DNA of 64,000 bases from Pseudomonadaceae bacterium (GCA_024743435.1 JANSWO010000007.1:1-64000); one strand, 5' to 3'. Shown: positions 8,267 through 17,266, counted from the first letter of the stretch. Made by a program: numbers and translations. Notes: generated from the sequence alone by a model not told the origin.

Positions 8267-8983
8267 ATGAACATACCGTTGATTGTCCTAGTCATTGCCG
8301 TCGCGATGGTCGCGGTAGAGCGTCTCGTTCCGGCACGGCGACGGGAAGTTGATGCCCGATGGTGGCTTCGGGCTGCATTGCTCAATGGTGCGCAGGCGGC
8401 GGTTGCATATATCGGTGCGATTACCTGGGATGCCTGGTTGGGTGGAGCTGGCTCGATTGTCTCGCTTGAAGCGTCGATCGGGATGGAAGTACTCGTCGGC
8501 TATCTCCTCATTACCTTTGTCTACTACTGGTGGCATCGAGCACGTCACGAGTCCGTATTTCTCTGGCGCTGGTTGCATCGCGTGCATCACAGCCCCACGC
8601 GGCTGGAGGTCATTACCAGTTTTTACAAACATCCGTTCGAACTCATCGCCAATGGCGTGCTGTCGAGCACTCTGCTGATGGTTGTGCTGGGCCTGTCGCC
8701 GACGGCGATCGCCGGCACGGTACTGATCACCGGGCTGGCCGAGCTTTTTTACCACTGGAATGTGCGCACACCGGTTTGGCTCGGCTGGTTCTTTCAACGC
8801 CCGGAGATGCATCGCGTCCATCACGAACGCGGCGTTCATACCTCAAATTTTTCAGATCTGCCGTTGTGGGATCTGTTGTTTGGAACCTACCGAAATCCGC
8901 CCATCGACGACGTTGTGTGTGGCTTTCCCGAAGAACAACGGCTCGGCGCGCTTCTGCTCGCCCGGCCTGTGCGCGAAGACTAG
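8267..8983 (+). CDS. Fatty acid hydroxylase / sterol desaturase family membrane protein
   Basis: A 238-residue integral membrane protein with the di-iron histidine clusters of the fatty-acid-hydroxylase superfamily: WHRARHE, WLHRVHHSP and MHRVHHERG, plus FYKHPFEL. Four or five hydrophobic helices surround them, and the first is close to the N-terminus (IPLIVLVIAVAMVAV). Members oxidise lipids or sterol-like substrates at the membrane. I chose the ATG at 8267, which has AGGAG upstream. A GTG at 8198 in the same frame lies inside the operator palindrome and is rejected. It is the first gene of a tight four-gene operon (next start 9 bp downstream). Confidence 0.9.
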   Translation: MNIPLIVLVIAVAMVAVERLVPARRREVDARWWLRAALLNGAQAAVAYIGAITWDAWLGGAGSIVSLEASIGMEVLVGYLLITFVYYWWHRARHESVFLWRWLHRVHHSPTRLEVITSFYKHPFELIANGVLSSTLLMVVLGLSPTAIAGTVLITGLAELFYHWNVRTPVWLGWFFQRPEMHRVHHERGVHTSNFSDLPLWDLLFGTYRNPPIDDVVCGFPEEQRLGALLLARPVRED

Positions 8984-8992
8984 GAGATAGCA

Positions 8993-9535
8993 ATGAAACT
9001 CAAACCCGCTTTAACGTGCGCCGGCCTCATTGGCATCGGCTGTCTGCAGATGATCGGTGACGTCGCCGGCTTGCCCATGGTTAAGGCCATTGGCGCGATC
9101 AGCCATGCCTCGCCGGCACCCAAGGTATTCACAGCTCAGGAAGGCTTTGAAACCTATTCGCCGCACTTCTTCGTCGCGGCTGAACAGGTTGATGGCTCCG
9201 TGACGTCTGTGCGCCTGACGCCCGCTCTCAATGCGCGCGTGCGCGGCCCCTACAACCGGCGCAATGCCTACGGCGCTGCGTTGTCGTACGGCCCGGTGCT
9301 TGTGGACAACCCTGAAACCAGGCCGATGTTCGAAGCGGCATTGCGCTACGCAGTATGCGCAGATGATGCCGTTCGCGCAGATGTCGCACTGCCTCAGGCG
9401 GCAAGTTACCAGATCAACATAGAAAGCCGGCGGCCGGCAACGCGCGCCTGGGCGAACGAGTTTCGCATTTCGTGTCAGACCGGTGAGGTCGCCATCACAG
9501 GCAGGGCGCAAGTACAAAAGGAGCAGCAATCATGA
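8993..9535 (+). CDS. Conserved-looking secreted or anchored protein of unknown function
   Basis: A 180-residue protein I do not recognise. The N-terminus is a signal-like hydrophobic stretch (LTCAGLIGIGCLQMIGDVAGL), which would place it in or across the inner membrane. The rest is soluble and contains FETYSPHFF and the segment RLTPALNARVRGPYNRRNAY. Two Cys residues late in the chain (YAVCADD and RISCQTG) could pair. It starts 9 bp after the desaturase-like gene with a GGAG-type site, and its end overlaps the start of the HTTM-DCC gene by 4 bp (ATGA). It therefore probably acts with those membrane proteins. Confidence 0.7.
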   Translation: MKLKPALTCAGLIGIGCLQMIGDVAGLPMVKAIGAISHASPAPKVFTAQEGFETYSPHFFVAAEQVDGSVTSVRLTPALNARVRGPYNRRNAYGAALSYGPVLVDNPETRPMFEAALRYAVCADDAVRADVALPQAASYQINIESRRPATRAWANEFRISCQTGEVAITGRAQVQKEQQS

Positions 9536-10725
9536 TGACACCTGGCCAGTACAGTTTGTTTAGAGCGTTGTTCGGTGCCTATCTCGCCGTGCACTTTGGC
9601 TATCTGCTTCCGTTCAGCGCGGAGTTGTTTTCATCGGCTGGCATGTTGCCTGACGCAGGGCTCAGTCCGCTGATGGCATTCGCGCCGAGTTTGTTGCATC
9701 TCAACGACTCTCCCTGGTTTGTGCAGATGCTGATGGGATCCGGTGTACTTGCCGCCGGGTTACTCGCGGTCGGCAAATGGGACAAGCCTGCGGCAGCCTG
9801 GCTGTTGCTGCTGCTGATCAGTGTTTTTGCTCGCAATCCGCTGATTGCAAACCCAGCGATGCCTTATGTCGGTTTCATGCTGCTTGTCCATTGCGCGACT
9901 CCACGAGCGCCTTATGGCTCGCTGGCGGCCCTCGGTGCGGACGATCCAGGGGGTGGCTGGAGCCTGCCGAAGTCGTTGTTTATTGCCGCGACGGTCGTAC
10001 TCGCAGTCAGCTACAGCTACAGCGGTTGGACCAAGCTCTTTTCACCTGGTTGGGTGTCTGGTGAGACGATTTCCTATGTTCTTGAGAATCCGCTGGCACG
10101 CGATTGGTGGCTACGTGATCTCGCGCTGCTCCTGCCGGCGAGCGTCTGGAAGGGCGTTACCTGGTTCATTCTCTACGTCGAGCTGTTGTTTGCGCCGTTG
10201 ATGCTTATCAAGAGAGCGCGACCATGGTTGTGGCTGGGGATGCTGGGCGTTCAGTTTGGCTTTCTGTTCTTGCTGCGCTTTCCAGATCTGACTATTGCGA
10301 TGTTGCTGTTTCATCTACTGACGTTTGATCCACGATGGCTCGCCTCGAAGAAGCTCGGGCCGTCGGTTCTGCACTACGATGGCAATTGTGGCGTCTGCCA
10401 CGCGGCGACAAGATTTGCGCTGGCGGAAGTGACTGAGCGGCAGCTGTCTTTCCGGCCGATTCAGCGTGATGGTATGGATGTTGAGGCCGATACCTGGCAG
10501 CTGACCACGCTCACGCGAACGTACGAGAGAACGGATGCGGTTATTCGGCTTCTCTTTGCTGCGGGTGGTGTCTGGGCGATGCTCGGCTGGAGCCTGAAGG
10601 CTATTCCCAGGCCGCTGCGCGATGCCGGTTACGGCGTGCTGGCCAAGGTGCGACGCCGACTCATGCCAGCCCCTGATGACCTCTGCCCAATGCTTGCGCC
10701 GGAGCTTCGGGAGCGCTTCCAATGA
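9532..10725 (+). CDS. HTTM-like membrane protein fused to a DCC (DUF393) domain
   Basis: A 397-residue protein in two parts. Residues 1-270 hold about six to eight hydrophobic helices resembling the HTTM domain of vitamin-K-dependent carboxylase relatives (YSLFRALFGAYLAVHFGYLL, then a helix with NPLIANPAMPYVGF). Residues 278-397 form a DCC / thiol-disulfide-oxidoreductase-like domain with LHYDGNCGVCHAATRF (C286-G-V-C289) and FRPIQRDG. The reduced or disulfide-cycling CxxC would face the cytosol. HTTM proteins with DCC tails occur widely, but their reaction is not established. It is the third gene of the operon, with 4-bp overlaps on both sides. Confidence 0.85.
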   Translation: MMTPGQYSLFRALFGAYLAVHFGYLLPFSAELFSSAGMLPDAGLSPLMAFAPSLLHLNDSPWFVQMLMGSGVLAAGLLAVGKWDKPAAAWLLLLLISVFARNPLIANPAMPYVGFMLLVHCATPRAPYGSLAALGADDPGGGWSLPKSLFIAATVVLAVSYSYSGWTKLFSPGWVSGETISYVLENPLARDWWLRDLALLLPASVWKGVTWFILYVELLFAPLMLIKRARPWLWLGMLGVQFGFLFLLRFPDLTIAMLLFHLLTFDPRWLASKKLGPSVLHYDGNCGVCHAATRFALAEVTERQLSFRPIQRDGMDVEADTWQLTTLTRTYERTDAVIRLLFAAGGVWAMLGWSLKAIPRPLRDAGYGVLAKVRRRLMPAPDDLCPMLAPELRERFQ

Positions 10726-11387
10726 TCCGTGCACTGTTGCTGCTGATACTGATGGCGCTACCCGTTGCGGCGGAACCGACCGCGTGGATCGCGCGTGAGG
10801 GTAAACATGTGAATCTGATTTTTCGGACCCAGGATGCAGCCACCGCTCTACCCCTGGTGCACCTGGCCGAAAGCGACGAGCCGTTTGTCATGCTGAGCTG
10901 GGGAGATGCCGACTACTACACGACAGCAGACAAATCCGTGGGGCTTGCGCTGCGCGCGCTACTCAAGCCGACCCAGGCATCCATCAACATTCGCCTCATG
11001 AATTCGCTCGCGGATGCCCCACAAACCAAGGCAACAGCCAAACTCTACGCACTCGACGTAGCGGATGAACACGTGGAGGCCATGCTGGCTGTTGTCCGAG
11101 ACGCGCTTGTCGATGATGACGGCGAGGTGAGATTGCTTCTGAGCGACAGTAGCTGGGTGGGGGGTGACTTCTACGCGGCGCACGATCGCCGCTACTGGCT
11201 CGCTTATACCTGCAACAACTGGGTGGCCAAGGTATTGAAGGCTGGCGAATTACCGTTCTCGACGCTGGGTAGTCAGTTGGCTCCAGGATTGATGGCCCAA
11301 CACCGCGTGGGTTGGTTTACGTCCAAGCGCTATCGGCAAATCGCTGGCTTGAAGTCGGAAACGGTTACTCGCGGCGATTCGCCCTAG
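10722..11387 (+). CDS. DUF2459-like exported protein
   Basis: A 221-residue protein with an N-terminal signal peptide (IRALLLLILMALPVAA-EP). The DUF2459-type features are MLSWGDADYYTT and, near the C-terminus, YTCNNWVAKVL. The Cys, Asn and Trp of that motif and an upstream His suggest a papain-like or NlpC-like fold, but that is inference. It is probably periplasmic. The start overlaps the HTTM-DCC stop (ATGA), so it is the last gene of the operon that starts at 8267. About 157 bp without a gene follow before the CoA-transferase. Confidence 0.75.
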   Translation: MIRALLLLILMALPVAAEPTAWIAREGKHVNLIFRTQDAATALPLVHLAESDEPFVMLSWGDADYYTTADKSVGLALRALLKPTQASINIRLMNSLADAPQTKATAKLYALDVADEHVEAMLAVVRDALVDDDGEVRLLLSDSSWVGGDFYAAHDRRYWLAYTCNNWVAKVLKAGELPFSTLGSQLAPGLMAQHRVGWFTSKRYRQIAGLKSETVTRGDSP

Positions 11388-11544
11388 CGCGGTCAGCGTT
11401 CAACTCGATGTCTCACGCCTGTGTAGTCGCAGCCACGAGGCGTCAGTCCGTGTTACAAAAGCTTCCTGGGATTAGGGGGAGAGGCGAGGCGATGCTCGCA
11501 ACGCGAAATCGGACAGACGCTGATGCGCTGGCAGGGGTCACTCG

Positions 11545-12726
11545 GTGAAGGGCCCGCTTAGCAATCTGGTGGTGCTTGATTTAACTCATGCTCGCGCAGG
11601 ACCGACGGCGGTGCGCCTGCTCTCGGACTGGGGCGCCGATGTCATCAAGATTGAGCAACCGAGCTCAGCGGGCGAAGGCATTACCGGTGCTCGGCGTGGT
11701 CCAGATGAGCAAAACCTTCATCGCAACAAGCGTTCAATCACGCTGGACCTTAAGAATTCGGCGGGTTTCGAGACGTTTCTGGCCCTGGTTGATCGGGCGG
11801 ATATCCTTGTCGAGAACTTTCGCGCGCCGGTAAAACACAGCCTGGGCGTGGATTTCGACGCGCTGCATGAGCGCAACCCGAGGTTGATCGTGGCGAGCAT
11901 TTCGGGCTTTGGCCAGAGTGGGCCGTATAGCGAGCGCGCGGGTGTTGATCAGATTGTTCAGGGCATGAGTGGTTTGATGTCGATAACAGGGCAGCCGGAT
12001 GATCCGCCCACTCGAGTAGGCATTGCGATCAGCGATACCTCAGCAGGCATGTTTCTGGGGCAGGGGATATTGCTTGCACTGCTCGATCGAGAGCGCTCCG
12101 GCTTGGGCCAATGGGTGCATACCTCACTCCTCGAAGCGATGTTGAACAAGTTAGATTTTCAGGGCGCGCGGGTGACGATGAACGGTGACGTGCCGTCGGC
12201 CCAGGGCAACTTTCATCCCACTCAGGTCGCCATGGGTACGTTCCCTGCGAGCGACGGGTTCGTCAATCTTGCGGCGCCCAGCCAGCGTTTGTGGGAGCGG
12301 TTCTGCACGGCACTGGGCGCGGATTCGCTGATGGCGCGGGACGACTTCGCAAGCGTTGGCTCGCGCGTGCGACGGCGGGATGAGGTGAACGCCGTGGTGG
12401 CCGAGGTGACGTGCAAGTTCTCGCGCACAGAGCTGACCGATCTGCTCAACGCGGCTAGCGTGCCTTGCGGCCCGATCTTAGATGTCGGTCAGGCATTTTC
12501 GGATGCCCAGGTGGAGCACCTTGGCATGGCCGTGCCGGCGCCTCATGACGAGTTGGGTGATCTCAGGCTTCTGCGCTCGCCGATCAACCTATCGAGCCAT
12601 CCGCACCCGAGCGAATTTGATCGCGCGGCACCGGACCCCGGCGCTGATCGCGACGACGTGCTCGCCAGCCTGGGCTTAAGTCACGAGCAAATCACGGCCG
12701 CGGCAGACAAGGGAGCATTTGGATGA
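11545..12726 (+). CDS. Family III CoA-transferase (CaiB/BaiF type)
   Basis: A 393-residue class III CoA-transferase that moves CoA between carboxylic acids. It has the N-terminal LSDWGADVIKIEQP motif, the ILVENFRAP and SGFGQSGPYSERAG blocks, and GIAISDTSAGMFL containing the catalytic Asp. The C-terminal segment VPCGPILDVGQAFSD is also typical. The start is a GTG at 11545, as no in-frame ATG precedes it. Its stop overlaps the start of the next gene (ATGA), coupling it to a sugar-type symporter. Together they suggest uptake and activation of an organic acid. The substrate is not visible. Confidence 0.92.
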   Translation: MKGPLSNLVVLDLTHARAGPTAVRLLSDWGADVIKIEQPSSAGEGITGARRGPDEQNLHRNKRSITLDLKNSAGFETFLALVDRADILVENFRAPVKHSLGVDFDALHERNPRLIVASISGFGQSGPYSERAGVDQIVQGMSGLMSITGQPDDPPTRVGIAISDTSAGMFLGQGILLALLDRERSGLGQWVHTSLLEAMLNKLDFQGARVTMNGDVPSAQGNFHPTQVAMGTFPASDGFVNLAAPSQRLWERFCTALGADSLMARDDFASVGSRVRRRDEVNAVVAEVTCKFSRTELTDLLNAASVPCGPILDVGQAFSDAQVEHLGMAVPAPHDELGDLRLLRSPINLSSHPHPSEFDRAAPDPGADRDDVLASLGLSHEQITAAADKGAFG

Positions 12727-14060
12727 GCGCGCTTACCGGCACAGAGCGCGTGGCCTATGGCGCCGCTGATTTCGGCGTCAATCTCTACTTCATCTCCGTC
12801 ATGTCGTATTTGTCCTTCTTCTATACCGACGTGTTCGGCCTGACGCCGGCGGATGCCGCGCTCGTAGTGCTCGTTGCGCGGTGGGTGGATGCGGTAACGG
12901 ACCCTCTCATGGGCGCTATCGCAGAACGTACCCGGTCGCGCTGGGGTCGAATGCGGCCCTATCTATTATTCGGTGCGCCCGCTTTTGGCCTTACCGCTAT
13001 CGCCATGTTCAGTACGCCGGAGCTCAGCTACGGCGGAAAACTCGCCTGGGCCTACGTCACTTACACGCTGTTTGGGCTGCTCTATACCGTCGTCACCGTA
13101 CCCTATGCATCGCTTACGGCCTCACTCACCAACAACTCCCATGAGCGTACGGTGTTGTCTACGGTGCGCATGGCGTTTGCGTTCACCGGTGGGTTGTTGG
13201 TCAGCGTGTTCATGCTGCCGCTGGTGGCTCTGGCGGATACGCCTGCTGACGGTTTCCGCAATACGATGGCCGGATTTGCGTTGCTTGCCACGGTTCTCAT
13301 GTGGTGGACGTTTGCGGGTACTCGAGAACGCGTGGAGCCGGCCTCGGCAACACGGCTTGGAGTCTCCGGCAGCTTTCGCGCGGTGTTTTCGAACCCACCG
13401 CTCGCCATTGTCATCGGCATCTTCGTACTCAGCATGCTGGCGTTTACGCTGCGTCAATCAATGGGCCCCTACTTCTTTCTCTACAACGTTGGCCGGCCAG
13501 ATCTCATTCCCTGGTACTTCGGCATCACCATTGGGGTGATGATCCCGACGCTTGCGCTGGTGCCGCCTCTGTCGGCTCGCTTCGGCAAAGCTGGCGCCGT
13601 GATGGTGGGCGCGCTTGTTTCCCTGATCGGATCAGCCGGTCTTTACCTGACCTCAACCGATCAGATTGTCGCGCTGTTCCTGTTCGCGTCGGTCATGGCG
13701 ATTGGCGCGACGCCCGTTGCGGTGCTTGGCTGGGCAATGATTCCGGACACCGTCGACTACGCGGAATGGCGCACGGGCGTGCGTGCAGACGGTTCGGTAT
13801 TCGCCACAGCCAGCTTCTGTCAGAAGCTGGGAAAGATGATTGCCGGCGCCGGTCTTCTCGGCATTCTCGCGGCCGTTGGCTATGTGGCGGGCGCGGAGCA
13901 GTCGGAGGCGACCGAGCAGGCTATTGCGCAACTCATATCGCTCGGCCCGGGTGCGTGCATGCTCGGCTTGATCTTCTTTGCCTGGCTTTACCCGCTGAGC
14001 GCCGAGCGCCACGGACAGATCATCAGCGAGTTGACTACCAGCAATCCGTCAGCGCCCTGA
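12723..14060 (+). CDS. GPH-family (MFS) cation symporter
   Basis: A 445-residue membrane protein with about 12 helices. The N-terminus reads ERVAYGAADFGVNLYF, followed by the loop WVDAVTDPLMGAIAERTRSR-WGRMRPYLLFGA, the hallmark of glycoside-pentoside-hexuronide:cation symporters within MFS. The mid-protein PDTVDYAEWRTG motif is also characteristic of GPH transporters. It is translationally coupled to the CoA-transferase upstream. GPH members in catabolic clusters are not always sugar carriers, so the substrate is open. It ends 10 bp before the convergent hydrolase. Confidence 0.9.
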   Translation: MSALTGTERVAYGAADFGVNLYFISVMSYLSFFYTDVFGLTPADAALVVLVARWVDAVTDPLMGAIAERTRSRWGRMRPYLLFGAPAFGLTAIAMFSTPELSYGGKLAWAYVTYTLFGLLYTVVTVPYASLTASLTNNSHERTVLSTVRMAFAFTGGLLVSVFMLPLVALADTPADGFRNTMAGFALLATVLMWWTFAGTRERVEPASATRLGVSGSFRAVFSNPPLAIVIGIFVLSMLAFTLRQSMGPYFFLYNVGRPDLIPWYFGITIGVMIPTLALVPPLSARFGKAGAVMVGALVSLIGSAGLYLTSTDQIVALFLFASVMAIGATPVAVLGWAMIPDTVDYAEWRTGVRADGSVFATASFCQKLGKMIAGAGLLGILAAVGYVAGAEQSEATEQAIAQLISLGPGACMLGLIFFAWLYPLSAERHGQIISELTTSNPSAP

Positions 14061-14070
14061 TTGCCAACCG

Positions 14071-15000
14071 TTACGGGATCGACTTCGCTGCCAGGGCAAG
14101 TGCAGCCTTGAGTTCGTCTGCATGGCGCTCAGCGTGCCAGGCCAGGAGAATGCCCTTGATGGTCATCGCAAACGCGAGTGGGTATTCGAACATGTAGTGG
14201 TGGTGCGCGTTTGGAATCGTGAAGATCGGCAGGTATCCGCCGGTCATTGCGCGCATGTGTTCTCCGTAGAACGCTGCTTCGTCTTCGCTTTTCTCTCCCA
14301 GGATCACCGCAGAGCGGCATTCAAGCCCTGCGAACTTGGCTTCCTGTTCCGGACCCATCTCCAGGTAGTCGTACATGCCCGGGTCGAAGCGCCAGGTCCA
14401 GCCGCCGTCGACTTCGCGCAAGCCGGCGGTGCCGACGTGGGTGAGCATGCGTTCGTCCTCGACAGGCTGTTCCGGCACGAAGCGAAAGCGCCCAAGTGCC
14501 TCCTCGAATGTCTGGTATACACGAGTTTCTCGGGCCGGTTCGCCATGGCGTTCGACGTGCAGGCCCCATTCTTCGTATTCACTGGTTTTAGCAACGGAGA
14601 AATCGCCAAAGATCACGCCGCCGAGTTCGGCGCCGTAGTGATGCGCAGCTTCGAGTGTGACAAAGCCGCCGAACGAGTGGCCGACGATGTAGGGTTTCTC
14701 GCCAAGCTCCGCTGCCTTGGCAACAGCCATCACCTCTTCTGCGAAGGTTTCGCGATCGTAACGCTCCCGCCAGTCGGACAGCCCGTTGCCCGAGAGATCG
14801 AGCGCCGCGATTCGAAACTGGTCCGCAAGGAATGGCGCGGTGAAGCGAAACCACTCAAGGTGCGCGCGCGAACCATGGACAAACAGCAGGCCGGGCTTGC
14901 CGACATCACCCCAGGTTACATAGTGGATACGAGCACCCTTGACGGTGACGTTGCCCGTCTCGGACGGGGTGTTGATGCAGAAGTCGAACCACTCAGACAC
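14071..15000 (-). CDS. Alpha/beta hydrolase
   Basis: A 309-residue alpha/beta-hydrolase. The oxyanion-side motif is LLFVHGSRAHLEW, the strand-4 motif is DLSGNGLSDW, and the nucleophile elbow is VGHSFGGFVTLEA (Ser). A late HHHYMFEYP supplies the catalytic His. The frame is open to 15159, but that extension runs into a REP repeat. I place the start at the GTG at 15000, which has AAGGAGA seven bases upstream. The substrate is unknown. It is convergent with the symporter gene. Confidence 0.87.
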   Translation of the reverse strand: MSEWFDFCINTPSETGNVTVKGARIHYVTWGDVGKPGLLFVHGSRAHLEWFRFTAPFLADQFRIAALDLSGNGLSDWRERYDRETFAEEVMAVAKAAELGEKPYIVGHSFGGFVTLEAAHHYGAELGGVIFGDFSVAKTSEYEEWGLHVERHGEPARETRVYQTFEEALGRFRFVPEQPVEDERMLTHVGTAGLREVDGGWTWRFDPGMYDYLEMGPEQEAKFAGLECRSAVILGEKSEDEAAFYGEHMRAMTGGYLPIFTIPNAHHHYMFEYPLAFAMTIKGILLAWHAERHADELKAALALAAKSIP

Positions 15001-15103
15001 GAATCTCTCCTTGGCACTGGCTGGCCTGTGAATCGGCCGAGCGAAAATCGGCGGGCATCGTAGCGCGCTCGAACCCCGATTGCCCAGCTTGGGGGGCAGC
15101 GTA

Positions 15104-15205
15104 GGGGACAGGACCAAGTGCCAGGACCAACTGGACCTGACAATTCGAGCTGGCCCCATGGTTAAGTCTCAAGTCCAGTTGGTCCTGGCACTTGGTCCTG
15201 TCCCC
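15104..15205. repeat. REP pair (BIME-like) with perfect 33-bp arms
   Basis: Left arm 15104-15136 starts GGGGACAGGACCAAGTGCC. Right arm 15173-15205 is its exact reverse complement, and 36 bp separate them. The unit belongs to the same family as the single copies at 21.65, 23.51, 31.99, 32.58, 51.60 and 52.47 kb. The core GGGG.CAG.....AGTGCCAG matches the ends of the RAYT element at 20.1-20.9 kb. Confidence 0.88.
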
Positions 15206-15317
15206 ATTGCTTCCCGGTATTCGTAAGCGCCTTTTGTGGTGAATGTAACTGTGGGCAGCCGTCACACTTTTGGATAACGCCAGATCGCTAAGGTGGCTTC
15301 ATTACAAGGAGTCACAC

Positions 15318-15638
15318 ATGACCGTCTTTGCAGAGCTTCGCCATGATGGCGAGCTGATTATCACCCTGGACGGGCACTACACGGTTGAGGAGTTCTGCGA
15401 CACCCTTAGGGAGGGGGTGGCGTTAGGGCCCGCACAGGAGCTTTGTGTCGATCTGTCGAATAGCGAGCAACGCCACAGCACGGCTGAGTTGGAGACGATG
15501 GCGGGCTGCATCAGCGAGTTTTTCGCTCGAGCTGAGGTGATTGTCAGCGACCTGTTGAGGTTCGGACTTGCGCGCGCAATGGCGGCTCACGCTCAGGGCA
15601 GGGACACAGACATCACTGTGCGATTCGAGGATCTATAG
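15318..15638 (+). CDS. Small STAS-like or unknown protein
   Basis: A 106-residue soluble protein. The N-terminal part (FAELRHDGELIITLDGHYTV) and later ELCVDLSNSEQRHST look like the strand-turn pattern of STAS/SpoIIAA-type folds, but I cannot assign a family with certainty. I chose the ATG at 15318 because AAGGAG lies seven bases upstream. The longer frame from 15270 has no such site. A REP pair lies upstream and a small secreted-protein gene follows. Confidence 0.6.
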   Translation: MTVFAELRHDGELIITLDGHYTVEEFCDTLREGVALGPAQELCVDLSNSEQRHSTAELETMAGCISEFFARAEVIVSDLLRFGLARAMAAHAQGRDTDITVRFEDL

Positions 15639-15787
15639 AGCCTAGGTTTGTGGGGGAGCGGAAGATCGGGCTGCCTGCTCTGTTGGTCTTGGGGGCAGGG
15701 CAGGCAGTTCCCGGTCATTGCCGACTTGTCGCTCGGCTCGTACGGGCAGACAATGTCGACCGCTCACTTATCCATGCAGGTGACCCC

Positions 15788-16177
15788 ATGGTTCGCTCAT
15801 TAGCGGTGCTCAGCGCATGCGCAGTCTCGATGTTTGTCGGCGTTTCGGCCACGGCTTGCGATGCGGATGCTCGCGACAGAGCAGCTTCTGCAATCCTTGC
15901 GCTGCCCGGCGGTTCGTCATTGGATATGGCCCAGCTTCAGATGGCGCTCGATGAGCTCTGTAACGCCCGTACAACCGCGGCCGTCAACGCGGAGAAGGCA
16001 GATCAACTCCAATGGCGTCCCGTCGCCGGCTCCCCCTCGGAAGCACCCTTGGATCAGGCGGAAGAGGGTGGTGATGACGAAGATGGCGATGCGGAGACCA
16101 CCACCATTCTAGGCATGGAGTTTCGCAAGGCCGATTCCGATTCCGAAGGCCGCCGGCGGCTCATGAAAAAGCGCTAG
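15788..16177 (+). CDS. Small exported protein with acidic C-terminal segment
   Basis: A 129-residue product from the ATG at 15788. It has a signal-like N-terminus (MVRSLAVLSACAVSMFVGVSATAC), a helical middle (DMAQLQMALDELCNARTTAAV), and an acidic stretch EEGGDDEDGDAET before a basic tail. The Cys at the end of the hydrophobic segment could be a lipobox, though it is not a classic one. Function unknown. A longer frame from 15650 has no ribosome-binding site and no coding-like sequence. Confidence 0.55.
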   Translation: MVRSLAVLSACAVSMFVGVSATACDADARDRAASAILALPGGSSLDMAQLQMALDELCNARTTAAVNAEKADQLQWRPVAGSPSEAPLDQAEEGGDDEDGDAETTTILGMEFRKADSDSEGRRRLMKKR

Positions 16178-16195
16178 CGCAGTCGCTTCCATGCG

Positions 16196-16223
16196 TTGAC
16201 TCTGGCGCTGTCACGAGTAACAT
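16196..16223 (+). promoter_or_regulatory. Promoter of the tRNA-Val/tRNA-Asp unit
   Basis: TTGACT (16196-16201), a 16-bp spacer and TAACAT (16218-16223) lie 20 bp before tRNA-Val. No other promoter-like pair is evident between the two tRNAs, so they may be co-transcribed. Confidence 0.55.
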
Positions 16224-16242
16224 ACGCGGCCTTGCTTAACCC

Positions 16243-16318
16243 GGGTGTTTAGCTCAGTTGGTAGAGCGGCGCCCTTACAAGGCGTAGGTCGCAGGTTCGA
16301 CCCCTGCAACACCCACCA
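16243..16318 (+). tRNA. tRNA-Val (anticodon TAC)
   Basis: A 76-nt cloverleaf. Acceptor stem GGGTGTT/AACACCC, D arm TAGCTCAGTTGGTAGAGC, anticodon loop CTTACAA (TAC), T arm GCAGGTTCGACCCCTGC, encoded CCA. About 180 bp without a gene separates it from tRNA-Asp; that spacer contains several short hairpins. Confidence 0.95.
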
Positions 16319-16497
16319 ACAACTTCGCAGTGCGGGAAGATCGCATAGCGAGGATGTAGGCTCAGACAGATGACTCGCCTAGCGAGACCTCAGAAAGGGC
16401 CGATCGATCCGCTGGAGTCCAGCGATCAAAGCTCGACGCACCAGCTGAAGGTGCGAAGAGTTGCCTCCTCAGCCAAGCCATTGGCCGAGGTCACTTC

Positions 16498-16574
16498 GGA
16501 GCGGTAGTTCAGCTGGTTAGAATACCGGCCTGTCACGCCGGGGGTCGCGGGTTCGAGTCCCGTCCGCTCCGCCA
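16498..16574 (+). tRNA. tRNA-Asp (anticodon GTC)
   Basis: A 77-nt cloverleaf. Acceptor stem GGAGCGG/CCGCTCC, anticodon loop CTGTCAC (GTC), T arm CGGGTTCGAGTCCCG, encoded CCA ending at 16574. It borders an accessory island (16.7-20.9 kb). I found no duplicate of its 3' end at the other side. Confidence 0.95.
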
Positions 16575-16671
16575 TTCAAGCCTTATTTATCAATGCGTTA
16601 CGCTAGATACTGCTGAAAGATTTGGCGGATTTTTCCGTTGCGGCAGCCATAACGGCAGCAAATGCATACGG

Positions 16672-17136
16672 CTAATCCGATCGCGTGATCCCATTTGTTA
16701 GTTCTACCGCTGCCTCGTCCGTTGTCATGGGCGGTTTGCAGCGTGTGATCCATCCCGCCTGGGCTTTCGACCAACTGCCGTACTTCTGCACGAAGTCAAC
16801 GGGGAACTGCCAGATCTCCTGCAGACCGTAGTCCTCGCCGAGGATTATGGCTACAAGATAACCAAAGTCGAAGCTGCGGATAACGCCCAGCTGCCGGCTG
16901 GGGTTGCGTGAGGTGATGTGACGAGTCTTTACCTGATATCTGGTTCCGTTTGCTGCCGTGCAGTCGTAGCTTTTCTGCGCTTGGCTATCTGCCATCGTCC
17001 ACCCGAAACGTTCGCAGACGATCCACTCGCCGTAGTCACCAACGATATTGGAAGATCGCACCACACCCCGGCGGCGAAGCTCTTCGTCTAGCTCCGCCCG
17101 GAGTGCCAGCAATTTATCGGTTGATGTGTTTCGCAT
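16672..17136 (-). CDS. Putative PD-(D/E)XK nuclease-like protein
   Basis: About 154 residues. Residues 35-75 read GDYGEWIVCERFGW then SYDCTAANGTRYQVKTRH, matching the E...D...(Q/E)xK layout of a restriction-endonuclease-like fold: E in GDYGEW, D in SYDC, QVK as Q-x-K. A short helical N-terminus (LLALRAELDEELRRRGV) precedes it. The frame allows a GTG at 17154. I prefer the ATG at 17136, but neither start has a strong ribosome site. It is transcribed toward the tRNA-Asp gene and away from the DUF5343 gene. An anti-phage or restriction role is inference from the fold and from the neighbouring accessory genes. Confidence 0.6.
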   Translation of the reverse strand: MRNTSTDKLLALRAELDEELRRRGVVRSSNIVGDYGEWIVCERFGWTMADSQAQKSYDCTAANGTRYQVKTRHITSRNPSRQLGVIRSFDFGYLVAIILGEDYGLQEIWQFPVDFVQKYGSWSKAQAGWITRCKPPMTTDEAAVELTNGITRSD

Positions 17137-17266
17137 ATAGGTGTCGTAGTGCACATGCGTATGAATGCTCTACCGGTCGTTCCAAGTTCACACACGCATC
17201 CCCTTTCAAGTGCCTGATTTATCTGTAATCTTATATGTGGAGTGATTCGAACCAAGGACTACGAGC

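Noticed and set aside
8198-8983. Longer sterol-desaturase frame from a GTG at 8198
   Set aside because: The extension lies over the operator palindrome and lacks a ribosome site. The ATG at 8267 has AGGAG.
14998-15159. N-terminal extension of the hydrolase to 15159
   Set aside because: It runs into the REP pair. The GTG at 15000 has AAGGAGA and the remaining protein is complete.
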